Part shown: piece after piece, positions 7,707 to 18,735 of the stretch
Numbering within the stretch: the stretch's first letter is position 1
How the letters are laid out: every line of letters starts with the position of its first letter
Notes under the pieces: model-generated
Told to the model about the DNA's origin: nothing
Databases searched by the model: none
Seen by the model: the letters and a program-made list of their open reading frames with translations, nothing else
Origin: Clostridia bacterium
GTDB lineage: Bacteria > Bacillota > Clostridia > Christensenellales > Aristaeellaceae
Assembly (NCBI GenBank): GCA_017429695.1
Contig: JAFROK010000042.1
Location: 1 to 64,000 of the forward strand
Length of the DNA: 64,000 nucleotides
Direction: 5' to 3'
Made by a program: the position numbers and the translations under genes

Positions 7707-8857
7707 ACATTTTCGATTACCTGAAATGGCGCCGGGACGTTCCTTTTTCCGTGTCGCCGTTTAACGAAGTGGATAACCTGATCCTGGCGGAGCTGGCTTA
7801 TACGGATTTCGGCGGGATCGTTCCGGGAGATGGGACGGCAATATCCCTGCAGACCGCCTATACCCGGTTTTTCCTGGTGCATACAAGGGAATCCATCCTG
7901 TCTTCCAAATCCTATACCGCTCCTGCGCCGCTGCTCATGGATGACATGTTCCGCGGCGCGCGGTTTGCGGATACGAAGCTGCTGTTTTACCGGAATGAAC
8001 GGGATATCCAGACGGACCTGCAGTTCAGCGCGGTCACGTTCCTGCTGCCGGACGGTACGGCTTATGTCGCCTTTCGGGGAACGGACGGGACGCTGGTCGG
8101 CTGGAAGGAGGATTTCAACCTCAGCTACCTGACCGGCACGGAAGGGCAGCAAAGGGCGGCAGAATACCTGAGTACCGTCGGAAAGGCACTGGACTGCCCC
8201 CTGCGGGCCGGAGGCCACTCCAAGGGCGGAAATCTGGCCGTTTACGCGGCAGCCTGCTGTGACGAAACCGTCCAGAAGCGGATTGAAACGGTTTATTCGA
8301 ATGACGGACCGGGATTCAAACCGGAATTTCTGGCCGGGGAGGGATATCAGCGGATCCTGCCCAGGATCGTTTCCATCATCCCGGATACTTCCGTGATCGG
8401 CCTGCTGATGATGAGCAGAGCGGCACCACAGGTGATCCGGAGCTCGGCGTCGGGAATGATCCAGCATGACGGTTTTACATGGGAAACGGAACGGGACCGG
8501 TTTGTGCCGGCGGAACTTTCCGAAACCAGCAAGCTGGTGAACCAGACGCTGGCCGGGTGGATGAACCAGACGGATGACGAATCCCGAAAGGCTATGACGG
8601 AAACTGTTTTCAGCATGCTGGAGGCGACCGGGGAGGAAACATTCAGCGGCATCAAGGGATCCAAAATGAAAAGCGCGGAGGCGATGGCCCAGTCGGTCAA
8701 AAACCTGCCGAAGGGCAGCCTGCCGGAACTGGCCCGGATGATCTCCCGCCTGGGGCAGAGCGGCGTTCGGACCGCCTCCTCCTACATCCAGGGGATCGCA
8801 GCGGAGAAACTGCAGGGGAAGAATGAGGCGCCTCGGATTCCGGAGGACGGGGAATAG
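7703..8857 (+). CDS. DUF2974 (Mbeg1-like) alpha/beta-hydrolase family protein
   Basis: 384 residues from GTG 7703, overlapping the permease stop (GTGA); the protein then starts NIFDYLKW, the usual start of this family. A lipase-type nucleophile elbow G-H-S-K-G lies at about residue 170 and suggests a serine hydrolase, possibly an esterase or lipase. No signal peptide is seen, so it is probably cytoplasmic. The substrate is unknown. Tight coupling to the importer suggests it processes the imported compound, but DUF2974 genes are also found alone in Clostridia, so the link is only contextual. It ends with TAG, showing that TAG is used as a normal stop here. Confidence 0.8.
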   Translation: MNIFDYLKWRRDVPFSVSPFNEVDNLILAELAYTDFGGIVPGDGTAISLQTAYTRFFLVHTRESILSSKSYTAPAPLLMDDMFRGARFADTKLLFYRNERDIQTDLQFSAVTFLLPDGTAYVAFRGTDGTLVGWKEDFNLSYLTGTEGQQRAAEYLSTVGKALDCPLRAGGHSKGGNLAVYAAACCDETVQKRIETVYSNDGPGFKPEFLAGEGYQRILPRIVSIIPDTSVIGLLMMSRAAPQVIRSSASGMIQHDGFTWETERDRFVPAELSETSKLVNQTLAGWMNQTDDESRKAMTETVFSMLEATGEETFSGIKGSKMKSAEAMAQSVKNLPKGSLPELARMISRLGQSGVRTASSYIQGIAAEKLQGKNEAPRIPEDGE

Positions 8858-8907
8858 GTGTCAGGTATCAGGTGTCAGGAGCCGGAAACATTTCATATAA
8901 TCAACAG

Positions 8908-8936
8908 GGCGGCTTTGAAGAAGGGCCGTCTTTTTT
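8908..8936 (+). terminator. Intrinsic terminator of the transporter operon
   Basis: GGCGGC (8908-8913) pairs with GCCGTC (8925-8930), followed by six T. A short TATCAG-type repeat lies at 8858-8880 before it. The rest of the 8858-9140 gap holds the gyrB promoter. Confidence 0.65.
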
Positions 8937-9012
8937 GACGGATTCCGATAGGAACGTTATATATAAATAGGAAAGAAAATTTCAGAAAAAGCTTCCATTC
9001 TGGGTGAAAAAG

Positions 9013-9021
9013 TGATATAAT
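9013..9021 (+). promoter_or_regulatory. Extended -10 promoter of gyrB
   Basis: TGATATAAT: a TG dinucleotide one base before a perfect TATAAT (9016-9021). The position for a -35 box holds TTCCAT (8993-8998), a weak match, which fits an extended -10 promoter. The leader to the start codon is about 110 bases. Confidence 0.55.
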
Positions 9022-9128
9022 AAATCGATTCGGAATGCCTTATTTTTCAAGGCCTGGAAGGATATCGAAAACGGCCGTAAAAAGCCCTTTTCCGACAGGA
9101 AAATTCCGAAGCGGACAAGAGAGCATGA

Positions 9129-11111
<1,983 letters not shown>

Positions 11112-11140
11112 CGGGGGGCTTTCCGATCGGTCCGGATAAC

Positions 11141-11161
11141 GCAGGCCGCACTGTGGCCTGC
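11141..11161 (+). other. Perfect hairpin between gyrB and gyrA
   Basis: GCAGGCC (11141-11147) and GGCCTGC (11155-11161) form a perfect 7-bp stem with a 7-base loop. It is followed by a C-rich run rather than T, so it is unlikely to terminate. It could balance expression or protect an mRNA end. Confidence 0.5.
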
Positions 11162-11234
11162 GCCCCCAACCCCCTTCGGCAGAATAACGTGAGCGATCCG
11201 GCAATGGATTTTAACATGTGATGAGGATTGAAAG

Positions 11235-13766
11235 ATGATTCAGGATAAGCTGATACCCGTTAATCTGGAACAGGAAATGAAAAAGAGCTTCATTTCCTAT
11301 GCCATGGCTGTCATTGTGGACCGCGCCCTCCCGGATGTCCGGGACGGCCTGAAGCCGGTTCACCGGAGAATCCTGTACGACATGTCCGAAGAACTGGGCA
11401 TGACGCCGGACAAACCAACCCGTAAGAGCGCCCGTGTGGTGGGCGATGTGCTCGGTAAATTCCATCCCCACGGGGATTCTTCCGTATATGACGCCATGGT
11501 GCGTATGGCGCAGCCCTTCAACATCCGTTATCCGCTGGTCGAGGGCCAGGGCAACTTCGGCAGTATCGACGGCGACGGCGCCGCCGCCATGCGTTATACC
11601 GAAGCCCGGCTGCAGAAGCTGACGATGCACCTGCTGGACGGTATTGACAAGGATACGGTGGATTTCTATCCCAACTTCGACGAAACCCTGCAGCAGCCGT
11701 CCGTGCTGCCGGCCCGGTTTCCGAACCTACTGGTGAACGGTTCCAACGGTATTGCCGTCGGCATGGCAACCAATATTCCGCCCCACAACCTGACGGAAGT
11801 GATCAACGGTGTCATCTGCATGATCGACAACCCGGAATGCACGGTGGACGATCTGATGCAGCACATCAAGGGACCGGACTTTCCGACCGGGGGCCTGATC
11901 ATCGGCCGCAACGGCATCCGGGAGGCATACCAGACCGGTCACGGGCGGATTACCGTCCGGGCCCGGACCAATATCGAGGATATGGGCGGCGGCCGCAGCC
12001 GCATCATTGTGACGGAGATCCCATACCAGGTCAACAAATCGGTCCTGGTGAAAAAAATCGCCGACCTGGTGCACGAGAAGAAGATCGAAGGCATCAGCGA
12101 CATCCGGGATGAATCCAACGACCGGCAGGGCATGCGGATCGTGATCGAGCTGAAGCGGGATGTTCAGCCCCAGGTGGTGCTGAATATGCTGTACAAGCAT
12201 ACCTCCATGCAGGAAAACTTCGGCGCCAATATGCTGGCGCTGGTGAACGGAAAACCGCGGGTGCTGAACCTGCGGGAGATGATCTACTACTACCTGGAGC
12301 ATCAGAAGGACGTGGTGACCCGGCGGACCAGGTTCGAGCTGAACAAAGCCCAGAACCGGGCCCACATTCTGGAAGGTTTGCTGAAAGCGCTGGACCATAT
12401 CGACGAAATCGTCGCGATCATCCGGGCCAGCAAGGATACCGCCACGGCCAAGGAAGCCCTGATGCTCCGCTTTGAATTTTCCGAAAAGCAGGCCCAGGCT
12501 ATTCTGGACATGCGCCTGGCCCGCTTGACCGGACTGGAACGGGAACGCCTGCTGGAGGAATACCAGGAGCTGGAGAAGGCCATTGAGCGGCTGACCGCCA
12601 TCCTGGCGGACGAACACCTGCTGATGGACGTGATTAAGACGGAAATCAGCGAAATCCGGGACAAGTTCGGCGACGACCGCCGGAGCGAGCTGACCATTGC
12701 GGAAGACGATATCGATATCGAAGACCTGATCCAGGAAGAAAACATGGTGGTCACCATGACCCATGAAGGGTACGTGAAGCGGGTCTCTTCCTCCGTTTAC
12801 CGGGCACAGCACCGCGGTGGCCGTGGCGTGAGCGGCATGAACGTCAAGGATACGGACTATACCACCCAGATGTTTGTGACGAGCACACACCAGGAAATCA
12901 TGTTCTTCACCAATACCGGGCGTGTGTTCAGCCTCAAGTGCTACCAGATTCCCGAAGCGGGACGGCAGGCGAGGGGTACGGCGATGATCAACCTGCTGCA
13001 GATTGCGGCCGGGGAAAAGGTTTCGACCATGCTGCCCATGCCCCGGGAGGCGGAGCAGGAGTATAACCTGGTGATGGCCACCCGCGGCGGCATGATCAAG
13101 AAGACCGCCCTGGATGAGTTCCGCAACCTGCGGAAGAACGGCCTGATCGCCATCGCACTGAAGGAAGGGGACGAGCTGATCGGCGTACGCCTGAGCACCG
13201 GGAACGACGATATGCTGCTGGCTACCCGGAAGGGCATGTCCATTCGCTTCAATGAACGGCATGTGCGCAACCTGGGACGGAATTCCGTGGGCGTGCGCTC
13301 CATCCGCCTGGCGGAAAACGACGAAGTGATCGATATCGCCGCCGTAGAACCGGATACCACCGTGCTGGCGATTACGACGCTTGGTTACGGCAAGCGGACA
13401 GATCCGGAGGAATACCGCGAACAGGGCCGGAACGGCAAGGGCGTCAAGGCGATGAACCTGACGGACAAGACCGGCGACCTGACAGCCCTGATGTTTGTCC
13501 ATGAGGACGAGGATATCCTGCTGATTACCGACGACGGCACCATCATCCGGGCCCGGGCGGCGGACGTCCGCCTCTGCGGCCGGACCACCCAGGGCGTCCG
13601 GATCATGCGGCTGAGCGAAGGCAGCACCGTGGTCGGTGTCTGCCGGGCCGAAAAGGAAGAGGAAACCCCGGAAGATGTTCCGGAAATTCCGGCGGATGAA
13701 ACTGCAGAAACACCTGCGGCGGAAAACCAGCCTGCCGGTGAAACACCTGAAACCCCTGAACAGTAA
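11235..13766 (+). CDS. gyrA: DNA gyrase subunit A
   Basis: 843 residues, ATG behind GAGG with an 8-base gap. The winged-helix breakage domain carries the catalytic tyrosine (Y121 in [10 protein letters not shown]), and the quinolone region reads [10 protein letters not shown] with Ser82 and Asp86, the susceptible-type residues. The C-terminal beta-pinwheel contains a GyrA-box-like AQHRGGRG, which marks gyrase rather than topoisomerase IV. The last 35 or so residues form an acidic, Pro/Glu-rich tail. It forms the A2B2 gyrase with the upstream gene product. Confidence 0.96.
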   Translation: MIQDKLIPVNLEQEMKKSFISYAMAVIVDRALPDVRDGLKPVHRRILYDMSEELGMTPDKPTRKSARVVGDVLGKFHPHGDSSVYDAMVRMAQPFNIRYPLVEGQGNFGSIDGDGAAAMRYTEARLQKLTMHLLDGIDKDTVDFYPNFDETLQQPSVLPARFPNLLVNGSNGIAVGMATNIPPHNLTEVINGVICMIDNPECTVDDLMQHIKGPDFPTGGLIIGRNGIREAYQTGHGRITVRARTNIEDMGGGRSRIIVTEIPYQVNKSVLVKKIADLVHEKKIEGISDIRDESNDRQGMRIVIELKRDVQPQVVLNMLYKHTSMQENFGANMLALVNGKPRVLNLREMIYYYLEHQKDVVTRRTRFELNKAQNRAHILEGLLKALDHIDEIVAIIRASKDTATAKEALMLRFEFSEKQAQAILDMRLARLTGLERERLLEEYQELEKAIERLTAILADEHLLMDVIKTEISEIRDKFGDDRRSELTIAEDDIDIEDLIQEENMVVTMTHEGYVKRVSSSVYRAQHRGGRGVSGMNVKDTDYTTQMFVTSTHQEIMFFTNTGRVFSLKCYQIPEAGRQARGTAMINLLQIAAGEKVSTMLPMPREAEQEYNLVMATRGGMIKKTALDEFRNLRKNGLIAIALKEGDELIGVRLSTGNDDMLLATRKGMSIRFNERHVRNLGRNSVGVRSIRLAENDEVIDIAAVEPDTTVLAITTLGYGKRTDPEEYREQGRNGKGVKAMNLTDKTGDLTALMFVHEDEDILLITDDGTIIRARAADVRLCGRTTQGVRIMRLSEGSTVVGVCRAEKEEETPEDVPEIPADETAETPAAENQPAGETPETPEQ

Positions 13767-13782
13767 TCCAACCATCTCTTTA

Positions 13783-13821
13783 CCCCGCGCCTTTCCCTGA
13801 CCGGATCCCGCGGGGTTCTTT
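13783..13821 (+). terminator. Terminator after gyrA
   Basis: CCCCGCG (13783-13789) pairs with CGCGGGG (13809-13815), followed by TTCTTT, 17 bases after the gyrA stop. A further hairpin, TCCGCC (13825-13830) with GGCGGA (13840-13845), lies in the leader of the next gene. Confidence 0.65.
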
Positions 13822-13867
13822 GCATCCGCCGGGAAAAGCGGCGGAATCCGATTGCGGAGGGAAATAC

Positions 13868-14698
13868 ATGAATCAAATGCTGCAGCATGTTTTCAGCACC
13901 CCGGCGCCGGAAGGAACGGCCGTGTTATGGTGGCTGGGCCAGATGGGCCTGCTGGTGAAAATGGGAAAGACCGTGATCTGTGTTGACTATTATGCTTCAG
14001 ATGATCCGGGACGGCTGGTCCGGCCGCCGGTTCCGGCGGATGAAGTGGAAGGAATTGACGCTTTCCTCGGGACCCATGACCACCTGGACCATATCGATCA
14101 CGGCGCGTGGAAGACCTGGGCAAAGACCTGCCCGGAAGCCCGGTTTGTGTTTCCGGAGATACACCGGGAAAGCGTTGAAAGCGACGGAATCAGCAGGAAA
14201 CGCGGAACCGGCATGAACGCCGGGGACAGTATCCGGATCGGAAATGTGACGATCCATGCTGTTGCCGCGGCCCATGAGTTCCTTTCCCGGGATGAAAGGA
14301 CCGGGCTGTATCCCTTCCTGCAGTATGTGATTGAGGGAAATGGCATCCGGATTTACCATGCGGGGGATACGGTCCGGTATGAAGGCATGCGGCCGGCGCT
14401 GCAGGCCTTCGGGCCGATCGACGCGGCGCTGCTGCCGATCAATGGCCGGGACGGAAAAAGATACCGGAATGATTTTATTGGCAACATGACCTTCCAGGAA
14501 GCAGCGGATCTGGCCGGCGAACTGAAACCGCGGCTTGTGATTCCCGGACACTGGAATATGTTTGCGGAAAATCCCGGGGATCCCGAGGCGTTTGCGGATT
14601 ACCTGGTCGCCAAGTACGGCGGCAGCGTCCCGTGCTTCATCCCGGAGATGGCGGTACCGATTCTCCTGACCGCAGCGGACGGAGGGACAGGGACCTGA
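13868..14698 (+). CDS. UlaG-like metallo-beta-lactamase-fold hydrolase
   Basis: 276 residues from ATG 13868, behind GCGGAGGG. The metal-binding T-H-D-H-L-D-H motif is near residue 72; later metal ligands appear at A-A-A-H-E (about residue 135), Y-H-A-G-D-T (about residue 163) and P-G-H-W near the C-terminus. Overall it resembles UlaG-type lactonases (L-ascorbate 6-phosphate lactonase) and related predicted hydrolases. No other ascorbate genes are here, so the substrate remains open. The next gene follows after 13 bases and is probably co-transcribed. Confidence 0.8.
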   Translation: MNQMLQHVFSTPAPEGTAVLWWLGQMGLLVKMGKTVICVDYYASDDPGRLVRPPVPADEVEGIDAFLGTHDHLDHIDHGAWKTWAKTCPEARFVFPEIHRESVESDGISRKRGTGMNAGDSIRIGNVTIHAVAAAHEFLSRDERTGLYPFLQYVIEGNGIRIYHAGDTVRYEGMRPALQAFGPIDAALLPINGRDGKRYRNDFIGNMTFQEAADLAGELKPRLVIPGHWNMFAENPGDPEAFADYLVAKYGGSVPCFIPEMAVPILLTAADGGTGT

Positions 14699-14711
14699 AG
14701 GCGGGGATGAA

Positions 14712-15605
14712 ATGAAAGCATATTACCATCTGCCCGGACTGTTTGAATTCTATCCGCTGTATCGGGCCTTTCTGCCGCTGTTTTTCAGCCACCGGGAATA
14801 TTTTTATGACTGGTGCGATATCGGTTCCGTGTATGGCGCCCCGGCAGACTGTATCTGGGGCGGCGGCCGGGTCGGATTCGGCGATGAGCCGCCGGAAAAA
14901 GCAGCGGAGCTGATGCGCGAATACGGCATTTCCGCCCGCCTGACGTTCAGCAATTCCCTGATTCGGGAGGAGCATCTGGCGGACCGGAAATGCAATGCCC
15001 TGTGCGCACTGTTTGAAAACAGCGGAACGGCCGGGAACGGCATCATCATCTGCTCGGATCTGCTGCTGCAGTATCTGAAACGCCGGTATCCCGGGTTCTA
15101 TTTTGTTTCCTCCACCACCAAAGTGCTGACGGAATTCCGGCAGCTGGAGGAGGAACTGAAACGGGAGGAATTCCGCTGGGTGGTGCCGGATTTTCGGCTG
15201 AACAAAGCATACGCCGGCCTGGAAGCGCTTCCGGACGCCCTGAAGCAGAAGGTGGAATTCCTGTGCAACGAATGCTGCCGGTTCGACTGTCCTGACCGGA
15301 AGGAATGTTATGAGAATGTCAGCCGGAAAAACATGGGGGAAGCCGGTGAGGACCATGTCTGCGTTTCACCGGATGCGAAGCGGGGATACCGGTTTTCAGA
15401 CGCCATGCAGAATCCCGGATTTATCGGAACGGAGGATATTCAGCAATACTATCTGCCCAACGGTTTTTCCCATTTCAAGATTGAGGGCAGGGGCCTTGGG
15501 AGTGCGCTGATCCTGGAATTCCTGCTGTATTATATGACGAAACCGGCATATCACCTGAAGGTCCGGGAGGAAATCTACCTGGACAGCATGCTGGACCTGT
15601 TTTAG
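14712..15605 (+). CDS. Uncharacterised protein, candidate Fe-S TIM barrel distantly like peptidase U32
   Basis: 297 residues, cytoplasmic, ending in TAG. I do not recognise a named family with certainty. Alternating strand/helix segments (ISARLTFSNSLI, NGIIICSDLLLQYL, FRWVVPDFRLNK) look like a TIM barrel. A cluster C-N-E-C-C-R-F-D-C-P-D-R-K-E-C at about residues 180-194 resembles the Fe-S ligand region of U32 proteins such as RlhA and UbiU/UbiV. Those act in RNA or quinone hydroxylation; the role here is unknown. It follows the UlaG-like gene at 13 bases, in the same orientation. Confidence 0.5.
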   Translation: MKAYYHLPGLFEFYPLYRAFLPLFFSHREYFYDWCDIGSVYGAPADCIWGGGRVGFGDEPPEKAAELMREYGISARLTFSNSLIREEHLADRKCNALCALFENSGTAGNGIIICSDLLLQYLKRRYPGFYFVSSTTKVLTEFRQLEEELKREEFRWVVPDFRLNKAYAGLEALPDALKQKVEFLCNECCRFDCPDRKECYENVSRKNMGEAGEDHVCVSPDAKRGYRFSDAMQNPGFIGTEDIQQYYLPNGFSHFKIEGRGLGSALILEFLLYYMTKPAYHLKVREEIYLDSMLDLF

Positions 15606-15654
15606 CCGGTCTGCGGCGGCATCCGGGATTCGAAAAAAGTTTTTTTCAGAAATA

Positions 15655-15685
15655 TTGACTTAGAGTGAACTTTAAGGAATAAGAT
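15655..15685 (+). promoter_or_regulatory. MerR-type promoter/operator with 19-bp spacer
   Basis: TTGACT (15655-15660), a 19-base spacer, TAAGAT (15680-15685). The spacer region carries the near-perfect dyad CTTAGAGTGAACTTTAAG. Overlong spacers with a central dyad are the hallmark of MerR-family activation, where the regulator twists the DNA. A near-identical element lies at 21146-21176 on the other strand. No MerR gene is visible in this window. Confidence 0.75.
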
Positions 15686-15700
15686 GATCCCACTCCGATG

Positions 15701-15726
15701 AACAGGCCGCCTGAAAGCCTGTTTTT
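15701..15726 (+). promoter_or_regulatory. Terminator-like hairpin in the leader of the ABC remnant
   Basis: AACAGGC (15701-15707) pairs with GCCTGTT (15717-15723), and the T run extends to 15726. It lies between the MerR-type promoter and the start codon, so it would stop most transcripts early. It could be an attenuator or a leftover of rearrangement. Confidence 0.45.
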
Positions 15727-15755
15727 CCACAAACCGGAAGGAGCGGGGTTTTTTT

Positions 15756-16436
15756 ATGCGCAGACAGATTGCGTGGCTGTGGAGCCATATGGACGCCCCT
15801 TACCGCCGCAGGCATGCGGCAGCGCTGTATATCTGTGCGTTTACCTGTCTTCTGCTGCTGGTAAATCCCGCGCTTTCCCAGCGCCTGATCGATGATGTGA
15901 TTATGGCACAGAATCCCGAACCCCTGCTGCCGATCTTGGGGATCATGCTGCAGGACAGCTTTATTTTCTCCGGTACGCTGATGGACAATATCCGTTACGG
16001 CCGGCTGGATGCCACGGACGCGGAAGTGATCGAGGCAGCCCGGCGGGTGCGCGCAGATGAACTGATCCGGAAAATGCCGCAGGGATACCAGACGGAGATC
16101 AGGGAGCGGGGCGGCAACCTGAGCCAGGGTGAGAAACAGCTGGTGGCGTTTGCCCGGACGCTGCTGTCGGATCCGGCCATCCTGATCCTGGATGAAGCAA
16201 CATCCTCCATTGATACGCAAACGGAAAAACTCCTGCAGGAAGGAATCCAGGAAATGCTCCGGGGCCGTACCAGCATTATCGTGGCGCACCGGCTGAGCAC
16301 GATCAAAAACTGCGACCGGATTCTCTATATCAGCAACAAAGGGATTGCTGAGATGGGCAGCCATGAGGAACTGATGGAGAAGAAGGGCCTGTACTATCAG
16401 CTATACACCGCGCAGGTGCAGGAAAGCGCGGCATAA
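15756..16436 (+). pseudogene. ABC exporter (ABCB type) with an in-frame internal deletion
   Basis: The open frame encodes 226 residues where a full-length half-transporter has about 580-600. Residues 1 to about 60 are the start of the membrane domain (one hydrophobic segment, then NPALSQRLIDDVI). The sequence then jumps at ...LPILGIM/LQDSFIFSG to the Q-loop of the ATPase and runs normally through the signature (NLSQGEKQL), Walker B (LILDEATSSID) and H-loop (VAHRLST). Five membrane helices and the Walker A motif are missing, so it cannot bind ATP normally or transport. The frame is intact, which suggests deletion between short repeats around GIML-type codons, or an assembly collapse. It sits behind a MerR-type promoter and a terminator-like hairpin. 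Confidence 0.8.
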
Positions 16437-16470
16437 AAACAGAATAATAGGGGCAGGGGGAGATGCGAAA

Positions 16471-17856
16471 ATGGCAATTATTGCGGCGTATATGGTACCC
16501 CATCCGCCGATGATCATTCCGCAGATCGGGCGGGGAAACGAGCAGCAGATTACGGAAACCATCCGGGCCTATGAAAAGGTCGCGGACGAAATTGCGGCGC
16601 TGAAGCCGGAGACCATCATCATTTCCAGCCCGCATGCGGTAATGTACGCGGACTACTTTCATATTTCACCGGGAGAGAAAGCGGCCGGCGATTTCGGACA
16701 GTTCCAGGCCGGCGAAGTGAAGTTTTCGGAAAGGTATGACACGGAACTGGTCCGGGCTGTCTGTGAAAGGGCGGATGCGAAACACTTTCCGGCCGGCACC
16801 CTGGGAGAACGGGACAAACACCTGGACCACGGCACCATGGTGCCGCTCTGGTTTACGGAGCAGAAATACAGGGATTTCCGCCTGGTGCGGGTCGGCCTTT
16901 CCGGCCTTTCGCTGGCGGATCATTATGCCTTCGGGCAGATCATCCGGGAGGCGGTGGACCGTACCGGCCGGAAAGCGGTATATATTGCCAGCGGAGATCT
17001 GTCCCACAAGCTGCAGGAATACGGCCCGTACGGATTTGCGGCGGAGGGCCCGGAATATGACCGGCGGATCATGGATGCCGGCTCCCGCGGTGATTTTGGC
17101 GAGATGCTGGAATTTGATGAAACATTCTGCGAAAAGGCGGCGGAATGCGGTCACCGGTCATTCGTCATCATGGCCGGGGCGCTGGACGGAATGGCTGTTG
17201 CAGCACGGCAGCTTTCCCATCAGGATGTGACCGGCGTCGGATACGGGATATGTTCCTTTATTCCGGCAGGGGAAGATGCGGAACGGAAGTTCCTGGACCA
17301 GTACCGGGAAAAACAGGCAGAGCGCCTGCGGAATATCCGGGAGCAGGAGGATCCGTTTGTCCGGCTGGCCCGGATGACAGTGGAAAGCTATGTCCGGGAC
17401 GGCCGGAAACCGGATATACCGGACTGGGCGACGGCGGAGATGCGCACCCGGAAAGCCGGTGTATTCGTATCGCTGCATGAAGAGGGAAAGCTCCGGGGAT
17501 GCATCGGAACTATCCTGCCGACCCGCGGCAGCATCGCTGAAGAGATTATCAGCAATGCGGTCAGCGCCTCCACCCGGGATCCCCGGTTCAGCCCGGTGTG
17601 TCCGGATGAACTGGACCGGCTGGAAATCCATGTGGACGTCCTGTCGGAACCGGAGAAGATCCGCGGGAAGGAAGAACTGGACGTCAGACGCTACGGCGTG
17701 ATCGTATCCAGCGGGCATAAGCGCGGCCTGCTGCTGCCGGACCTGGACGGGGTGGATACGGTGGATGACCAGGTGGCCATTGCCATGAAGAAGGGCGGTA
17801 TCACGGCCCGGGACCGGATCACGCTGGAACGGTTTGAAGTCGTCCGGCATTACTGA
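16471..17856 (+). CDS. AmmeMemoRadiSam system proteins B and A fused (MEMO-like and AMMECR1 domains)
   Basis: 461 residues. Residues 1 to about 270 are a MEMO-like domain related to class III extradiol dioxygenases, with the expected metal-site segments VPHPPM, SPHAVMY, LDHGTM and SGDLSHK. About 290-461 is an AMMECR1 domain with the hallmark L-R-G-C-I-G. The radical SAM member of the same system begins 8 bases downstream, so all three parts of the AmmeMemoRadiSam set are present in two genes. The set is widespread in anaerobes and archaea and its reaction is not settled to my knowledge. Protein modification or oxidative chemistry driven by the radical SAM partner is an inference. Confidence 0.88.
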   Translation: MAIIAAYMVPHPPMIIPQIGRGNEQQITETIRAYEKVADEIAALKPETIIISSPHAVMYADYFHISPGEKAAGDFGQFQAGEVKFSERYDTELVRAVCERADAKHFPAGTLGERDKHLDHGTMVPLWFTEQKYRDFRLVRVGLSGLSLADHYAFGQIIREAVDRTGRKAVYIASGDLSHKLQEYGPYGFAAEGPEYDRRIMDAGSRGDFGEMLEFDETFCEKAAECGHRSFVIMAGALDGMAVAARQLSHQDVTGVGYGICSFIPAGEDAERKFLDQYREKQAERLRNIREQEDPFVRLARMTVESYVRDGRKPDIPDWATAEMRTRKAGVFVSLHEEGKLRGCIGTILPTRGSIAEEIISNAVSASTRDPRFSPVCPDELDRLEIHVDVLSEPEKIRGKEELDVRRYGVIVSSGHKRGLLLPDLDGVDTVDDQVAIAMKKGGITARDRITLERFEVVRHY

Positions 17857-17864
17857 GGTGCGGT

Positions 17865-18725
17865 ATGGCAGTATGTAATGTTTGTTTCCGGAAATGCCGC
17901 CTGGCGGAGGGACAGGCCGGCCCCTGCGGCGCCCGGATCGGCCGGGACGGGGAAGTCCGCCCGCTGTGGTACGGCAAAGTATCCTCGCTGGCCCTGGATC
18001 CGATTGAAAAGAAACCGCTTTACCGGTTCCATCCGGGCAACCGGATTCTGTCGGTGGGCAGCCTGGGGTGCAACCTGCATTGCCCGTTCTGCCAGAACCA
18101 CGAAATTGCCCAGGCAGGAAACGGGAACCGCTTCAGCGCCGGAACGGAGGAAATATCGCCGGAAGAAATCGCGGCGATGGCCCTGTATTACCGGCAGAAG
18201 GGGAATATCGGGGTCGCGTTTACCTACAACGAACCGCTGGTCGGATATGAGTTTGTGCGGGATACCGCCCGGGCGGTGCGTGAAAAAAGCATGTTGAACG
18301 TGCTGGTGACCAACGGAACAGCTTCGCTGGAAGTGCTGGATGAACTGTCGCCGTACATCGACGCGATGAACATCGACCTGAAGGGGTTTACCGACCGGTA
18401 CTATACGGAGGTGCTGAAAGGAAACCGGCTGATGACCATGGACTTTATCCGGGAGGCGGTGCAGCGGTGCCATGTGGAACTGACCACCCTGGTGATTCCC
18501 GGAGAGAACGATACGGAAGAGGAAATGCGGGAACTCAGCGGGTGGATCGCCGGGCTGCAGCATGTGTACGGCGGAAAACAGGGCCGGGAGATTCCGCTGC
18601 ATATTACCCGCTTTTTCCCGCGGTGGCATATGACGGACCGGGGCCCTACCGATATCGAAAAAATCCGCCGTCTGGTGAAGACGGCGGAAGAAAACCTGGC
18701 TTTTGTTTATCCGGGCAACTGCTGA
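17865..18725 (+). CDS. amrS: AmmeMemoRadiSam system radical SAM enzyme
   Basis: 286 residues, ATG behind GAGGTG. The SAM-cleaving 4Fe-4S motif is C-N-L-H-C-P-F-C (about residues 68-75, pattern CX3CX2C). An N-terminal cysteine group, C-N-V-C-F-R-K-C followed by P-C-G, is also typical of this subfamily, which resembles pyruvate formate-lyase activating enzymes. It should generate a 5'-deoxyadenosyl radical acting with the MEMO/AMMECR1 partner encoded just upstream. It converges with the aldo/keto reductase gene 10 bases beyond its stop, and no terminator is seen between them. Confidence 0.88.
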   Translation: MAVCNVCFRKCRLAEGQAGPCGARIGRDGEVRPLWYGKVSSLALDPIEKKPLYRFHPGNRILSVGSLGCNLHCPFCQNHEIAQAGNGNRFSAGTEEISPEEIAAMALYYRQKGNIGVAFTYNEPLVGYEFVRDTARAVREKSMLNVLVTNGTASLEVLDELSPYIDAMNIDLKGFTDRYYTEVLKGNRLMTMDFIREAVQRCHVELTTLVIPGENDTEEEMRELSGWIAGLQHVYGGKQGREIPLHITRFFPRWHMTDRGPTDIEKIRRLVKTAEENLAFVYPGNC

Positions 18726-18735
18726 AAACCGGTGA

